This document shows positions 7,173 to 8,991 of a stretch of DNA of 8,991 nucleotides, in pieces. The notes under the pieces are model-generated. The model saw only the letters and a list, made by a program, of their open reading frames with translations, made no database searches and had not been told where the DNA came from. Origin of the DNA: Euzebyaceae bacterium (lineage in GTDB: Bacteria > Actinomycetota > Nitriliruptoria > Euzebyales > Egibacteraceae); assembly GCA_013696915.1 (NCBI GenBank), contig JACCXR010000409.1, forward strand, positions 1-8,991, read 5' to 3'. Position 1 is the stretch's first letter, and every line of letters begins with the position of its first letter. Position numbers and translations under genes: made by a program.

Positions 7173-7234
7173 CCGCCGACGCCCGCCGGGGTCCGCCGTC
7201 GCCGTCGAGCCCTCCGGCCGCCGCGCGGCCGGTC
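7137..7234 (+). repeat. Left copy of a 98-bp direct repeat (dehalogenase 3' end plus downstream hairpin)
   Basis: Aligned by hand without gaps to 8894-8991, this stretch matches at about 83 of 98 positions, with a perfect run around GGGGTCCGCCGTCGCCG. It covers the last 12 codons of the dehalogenase gene, its stop and the hairpin at 7214-7232. Weaker, gapped similarity continues leftwards to about 7091 (the GAGGAG before the C-terminal helix). The two copies bracket the small-gene cassette. Confidence 0.75.
7214..7232 (+). terminator. GC-rich hairpin downstream of the dehalogenase gene
   Basis: CCGGCCGC, loop CGC, GCGGCCGG: a perfect 8-bp stem with a 3-base loop, 41 bases after the stop at 7172. 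A pyrimidine-rich stretch (TCACCTTCTCCTC) follows but there is no T run. It is probably a rho-independent-type terminator of the U-less actinobacterial kind. The right-hand repeat copy has lost perfect pairing here. Confidence 0.5.
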
Positions 7235-7426
7235 ACCTTCTCCTCGAGTCCGCGGAGCGCGCCACGCGGCAACGCCGATGAGGACGACCACCAGTGCCAC
7301 CCGTCGGTCACCGGTCGCTCGTGGGAGCAACCTCCCAGCCGCCGGTCCATCGACGATGCGGGTCACGATCGAGTCCGCCGTTCCCGGCGTGGACCACTCC
7401 GATCGGCGCCGAAGAGGAGGGTTACG

Positions 7427-7611
7427 ATGACTGCGATGGAGGACCTGGTGAGCATCCCCGAGGCGGCACGCCAACTCGGCATTACGACCGAGGAGGCCTA
7501 CGACCTCGTGTTCGGTCGCAGCTTCGCAGCGTCGAAAGCGAATCCGGCCGTCGGCTGGTCTCTGACGAGGCCATCAGCGAGTGGCGCAAGCAATATCCGG
7601 TGTCGGCCTGA
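7427..7611 (+). pseudogene. Small helix-turn-helix (excisionase/MerR-like) DNA-binding protein, frameshifted
   Basis: The ATG at 7427 has a strong ribosome binding site (AGGAGG, 7415-7420). The first 32 codons give LVSIPEAARQLGITTEEAYDL, a typical excisionase-type helix-turn-helix. Near 7516-7531 the family pattern leaves this frame and resumes in the frame one base back, giving SVESESGRRLVSDEAISEW and a stop at 7611. The rejoined protein would be about 60 residues with the expected winged-helix order (helix, turn, recognition helix, wing with GRRLV, closing helix). Without rejoining, the first frame runs on to 7666 with low-complexity sequence. The junction lies on an 8-bp tandem repeat (TCGCAGCT/TCGCAGCG), whose gain would shift the frame in exactly the observed direction; a single lost base just before CAGCTT would also fit and keeps the usual G-x-L wing spacing. 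There is no classical slippery heptamer. Assembly error remains possible. Role if intact: transcription regulator or small antitoxin-like binder. Confidence 0.6.
7516..7531 (+). repeat. 8-bp tandem repeat at the helix-turn-helix gene frameshift
   Basis: TCGCAGCT (7516-7523) is followed directly by TCGCAGCG (7524-7531), identical at 7 of 8 bases. Adding one 8-base unit moves the reading frame by the amount seen between the two halves of the small DNA-binding protein gene. Confidence 0.6.
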
Positions 7612-7692
7612 ACGCAGCCGGACCCAAGAACACGCGAGGGCAGGCCGTCCGGGCCAGCTGGGTTGACGCTGGATCGCATCACACAGCCGAAG

Positions 7693-7712
7693 GGCGCGGA
7701 CGGCCGTGCGCC
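7693..7712. terminator. Imperfect hairpin between two convergent genes
   Basis: GGCGC and GCGCC enclose the self-complementary ACGGCCGT, with two unpaired G at 7698-7699. It lies downstream of the plus-strand helix-turn-helix gene and 10 bases beyond the stop of the minus-strand gene ending at 7723, so it could end transcription from both sides. Short GC-rich hairpins are frequent by chance at this base composition. Confidence 0.3.
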
Positions 7713-7722
7713 GCGAGGACGG

Positions 7723-8148
7723 TCAGGATTGGCGCGACCTCACCGTGAAGGAGAGTTGCCAGTGCTCTTGCGTGTCGCCGTCTATCTGGAGGCGCCACGT
7801 ATAGCGCGCGCCCGGGGGCAGGGGCAGCGGTCCGACGTTCACGGCCAGGGGCAGGTCGATGTCGGAGCCAGGTGTCAGGCCAGGAGGGCGCCCCACCTCG
7901 AAGTCCCCGGCCACGCGGAGCTCCTGTGGACCGTCTGCAGAGGGAAAGGTCACCGGCGAACCATCGGCGTCCAAGAGCACCAACTCCCACTGGCGGCGCC
8001 GGTTCGCCTCGTTCCACGGAACGTCGATCTTCAGGGCGATCGCCATCGGTGGGACCTCCGGCCCGGTGACGGACCAGCCCCCGCCAAGAACGTAGAGCTT
8101 GCCGTTGACCTCCTGCGCGGCATCGGCCAACAGCATCGTCACTCTCAC
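7723..8148 (-). CDS. DUF6941-like protein of unknown function
   Basis: A 141-residue soluble protein; no signal peptide or membrane segment is visible. The N-terminus reads VRVTMLLADAAQEVNGKLYVLGGGW, followed by SVTGPEVPPMAIALKIDVPWNEANR and a beta-rich remainder (WELVLLDADGSPV, then PLPPGARYTWRLQIDGD and HWQLSFTVR). This matches my memory of an uncharacterised family, common in actinobacteria, named DUF6941; I cannot run a profile search. The pattern of alternating hydrophobic strands suggests a beta sandwich. The GTG at 8148 is chosen because it starts the conserved segment and overlaps the upstream gene's stop as GTGA; the frame is open up to 8415, but the extra residues are arginine/glycine-rich shadow sequence. 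It is the last gene of a three-gene operon. The function is unknown, and it is intact while its operon leader is broken. Confidence 0.75.
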   Translation of the reverse strand: MRVTMLLADAAQEVNGKLYVLGGGWSVTGPEVPPMAIALKIDVPWNEANRRRQWELVLLDADGSPVTFPSADGPQELRVAGDFEVGRPPGLTPGSDIDLPLAVNVGPLPLPPGARYTWRLQIDGDTQEHWQLSFTVRSRQS

Positions 8149-8429
8149 CGTGAGGTCGCCGCTGCTCGCAAGTTGCGCTTCTCGTCTGCCTGCGGGTCGC
8201 GTTCCGGACGGCCGGCCGACCTTTCCACGTACAGCGACGCACCGATGACGGGCGCGAGGTGTCGATGCACCACTGTGGCCCGCCCCGGTGAGGGTTCCGA
8301 TCGGCCGACCAAGTCCCATCCTTGTGGCTGCCAGCGCCCGGTGACCACGTTCACCGGCTCGCCCGCGTCCCACATCGCCAGAATCTCCTGGTCGGGCAGG
8401 TTGTTCTCGTCCCATTCTTGCGGGTTCAT
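8145..8429 (-). CDS. 94-residue hypothetical protein, middle gene of the coupled operon
   Basis: I do not recognise the family. The first half (MNPQEWDENNLPDQEILAM, then WDAGEPVNVVTGRW) is acidic with tryptophans; the second half is basic and contains LAPVIGASLYVE followed by a charged tail. No clear helix-turn-helix or membrane segment is visible. It is supported mainly by architecture: its ATG at 8429 overlaps the stop of the toxin-type gene as ATGA, and its TGA overlaps the next start as GTGA. AAGGA lies 10 bases upstream of the ATG, with a closer GAAGG. The position behind a BrnT-like gene is where brnA-type antitoxins sit, but the sequence does not resemble BrnA, so that role is only a guess. 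Confidence 0.55.
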   Translation of the reverse strand: MNPQEWDENNLPDQEILAMWDAGEPVNVVTGRWQPQGWDLVGRSEPSPGRATVVHRHLAPVIGASLYVERSAGRPERDPQADEKRNLRAAATSR

Positions 8430-8709
8430 GCCTTCATGATCCTTGGTGAGGTCTTGCAGCGCCAGAGCCCATCGGCCTCGTCCACGGGGACCAGCACGGG
8501 TATCAACTCAACGTCCTCGCGAGTCGTACCCCGGACGATGAGACGTTCACCGTGCCGCTCGTGGTGTGCCAGCGCGCGTCGCGGTAGGCGCCAAAGCGAA
8601 CCGCGTCTTCAACCTCGTCGCGACGGACACCGTGCTTGACGAGCAACTTTTCTTCCACGCGCGGACTGATCAGCACGTCGGCGATCCAGTACGTCCTTCG
8701 CCGGGTCAT
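8426..8709 (-). pseudogene. BrnT/DUF4258-like small toxin-type gene, frameshifted
   Basis: Read from the ATG at 8709, the first 49 codons give DVLISPRVEEKLLVKHG, then VRRDEVEDAVRFG and YRDARWH, resembling the first half of BrnT/DUF4258-type RNase-fold toxins (a KHG with a following EEV/A helix). In this frame the protein then loses family character and stops at 8503. One base back, the expected second half appears: HERHGERLIVRG, then VLVPVDEADGLWRCKTSPRI, ending at a TGA at 8426-8428 that overlaps the next gene's ATG. The junction lies at 8561-8568 (minus strand CACACCAC); restoring one C would give W-H-H-H-E and a 94-residue protein. GAAGG ends 6 bases before the ATG at 8709. Possibilities are true decay, a sequencing deletion or recoding; no slippery heptamer is seen. 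The family assignment is by eye and modest. Confidence 0.55.
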
Positions 8710-8739
8710 CCATGGCCTTCGCACTCCCCCTGGCGGGAA

Positions 8740-8757
8740 TCCTGGGTCGAGCCAGGA
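8740..8757. promoter_or_regulatory. Inverted repeat upstream of the small-gene operon; candidate operator
   Basis: TCCTGG, spacer GTCGAG, CCAGGA: 6-bp arms centred about 40 bases upstream of the ATG at 8709. Self-regulated toxin-antitoxin-type operons often carry such a site at this place. No convincing -35/-10 pair is seen beside it, and the arms are short. Confidence 0.25.
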
Positions 8758-8893
8758 GTAGCAAACACCTGCCGCGGCTTGCCAAGGGTGATCTCCCCAA
8801 CCCCGTCGAGCCCGCAGGCAACTCGTTCGGCCCCGGGGCATCCCGGCACCGGGCTTCCGAGGAGCCTCACCGCCGGCCGCGGCGGGCGGCGGG

Positions 8894-8991
8894 CTCCTCG
8901 ACTCCCTGAGCGCGGCTACGGGCGGCTGGCCATCGACGCTCCGCGGGGTCCGCCGTCGCCGCCGGGCCCTGCGGCCGCCGCGGGGCCGGTG
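8894..8991 (+). repeat. Right copy of the 98-bp direct repeat (degenerate dehalogenase gene end), cut by window edge
   Basis: About 85% identical, ungapped, to 7137-7234. In the matching frame it reads LLDSLSAATGGW where the dehalogenase ends LLDFLSSATDG and stops; here the stop codon TGA is TGG. No complete gene precedes it: from about 8864 a gapped, poorer match to the C-terminal codons is visible, and 8758-8860 shows nothing recognisable. It is therefore a relic of a gene 3' end rather than a second gene. It continues to the last base of the window, so the repeat may be longer. Confidence 0.7.

Noticed and set aside
7159..7350. 63-codon minus-strand frame downstream of the dehalogenase
   Set aside because: No ribosome binding site, low-complexity composition and overlap with the hairpin and repeat; nothing recognisable.
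6101..7426. Plus-strand frame running into the helix-turn-helix gene as a long fusion
   Set aside because: The part before 7427 is shadow of the dehalogenase gene; a strong ribosome binding site marks ATG 7427 as the real start.
7511..7535. Programmed -1 ribosomal frameshift in the helix-turn-helix gene
   Set aside because: No X-XXY-YYZ slippery heptamer and no obvious following pseudoknot; a duplication or a lost base explains it more simply.
8712..8909. 65-codon plus-strand frame at the right edge
   Set aside because: It covers the upstream region of the minus-strand operon and the degenerate repeat; Arg/Pro/Ser-rich with no motif.
1..8991. tRNA genes, rRNA, CRISPR array, transposase or integrase
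   Set aside because: I looked for cloverleaf-type ends, regularly spaced repeats and recombinase motifs and found none; the only long repeat is the single 98-bp pair.

Overview
The window is very GC-rich DNA, with G or C at most third codon positions, GTG starts, 4-nt stop/start overlaps and few AT-rich promoters. This points to a high-GC actinomycete; nothing seen here fixes the genus.

Bases 1-5080 hold a plus-strand block of conserved metabolism. First come the two ATPases of a branched-chain amino acid/amide (Liv-type) ABC importer: a LivG-like gene cut by the left edge, overlapping a LivF-like gene by ATGA. Then comes metF (methylenetetrahydrofolate reductase), only 12 bases after livF. 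A near-perfect 42-bp palindrome and a candidate promoter separate metF from serA (long-form D-3-phosphoglycerate dehydrogenase with an ACT domain). A second D-2-hydroxyacid dehydrogenase, without an ACT domain, follows with its own strong ribosome binding site. serA and metF both touch one-carbon metabolism: serine made through SerA is the main donor of the methylene-THF that MetF reduces.

Bases 5046-7172 hold a minus-strand MFS transporter whose 3' end overlaps the dehydrogenase gene tail-to-tail. Divergent from it is an alpha/beta hydrolase carrying every hallmark residue of the haloacetate/fluoroacetate dehalogenases. A GC-rich hairpin follows the dehalogenase.

Bases 7173-8991 look accessory. 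They hold a frameshifted small helix-turn-helix (excisionase-like) gene on the plus strand. On the minus strand is a compact three-gene operon read from 8709 to 7723: a frameshifted BrnT/DUF4258-like toxin-type gene, a 94-aa unknown protein and a DUF6941-like protein, each joined to the next by a 4-nt overlap. The segment is bracketed by an ungapped 98-bp direct repeat (about 85% identical). Its left copy is the 3' end of the dehalogenase gene plus its downstream hairpin, and its right copy runs into the window edge. The region is therefore either a small inserted cassette using a gene 3' end as its boundary, or the remains of a local duplication. No tRNA, rRNA, CRISPR array, transposase or integrase gene was seen.
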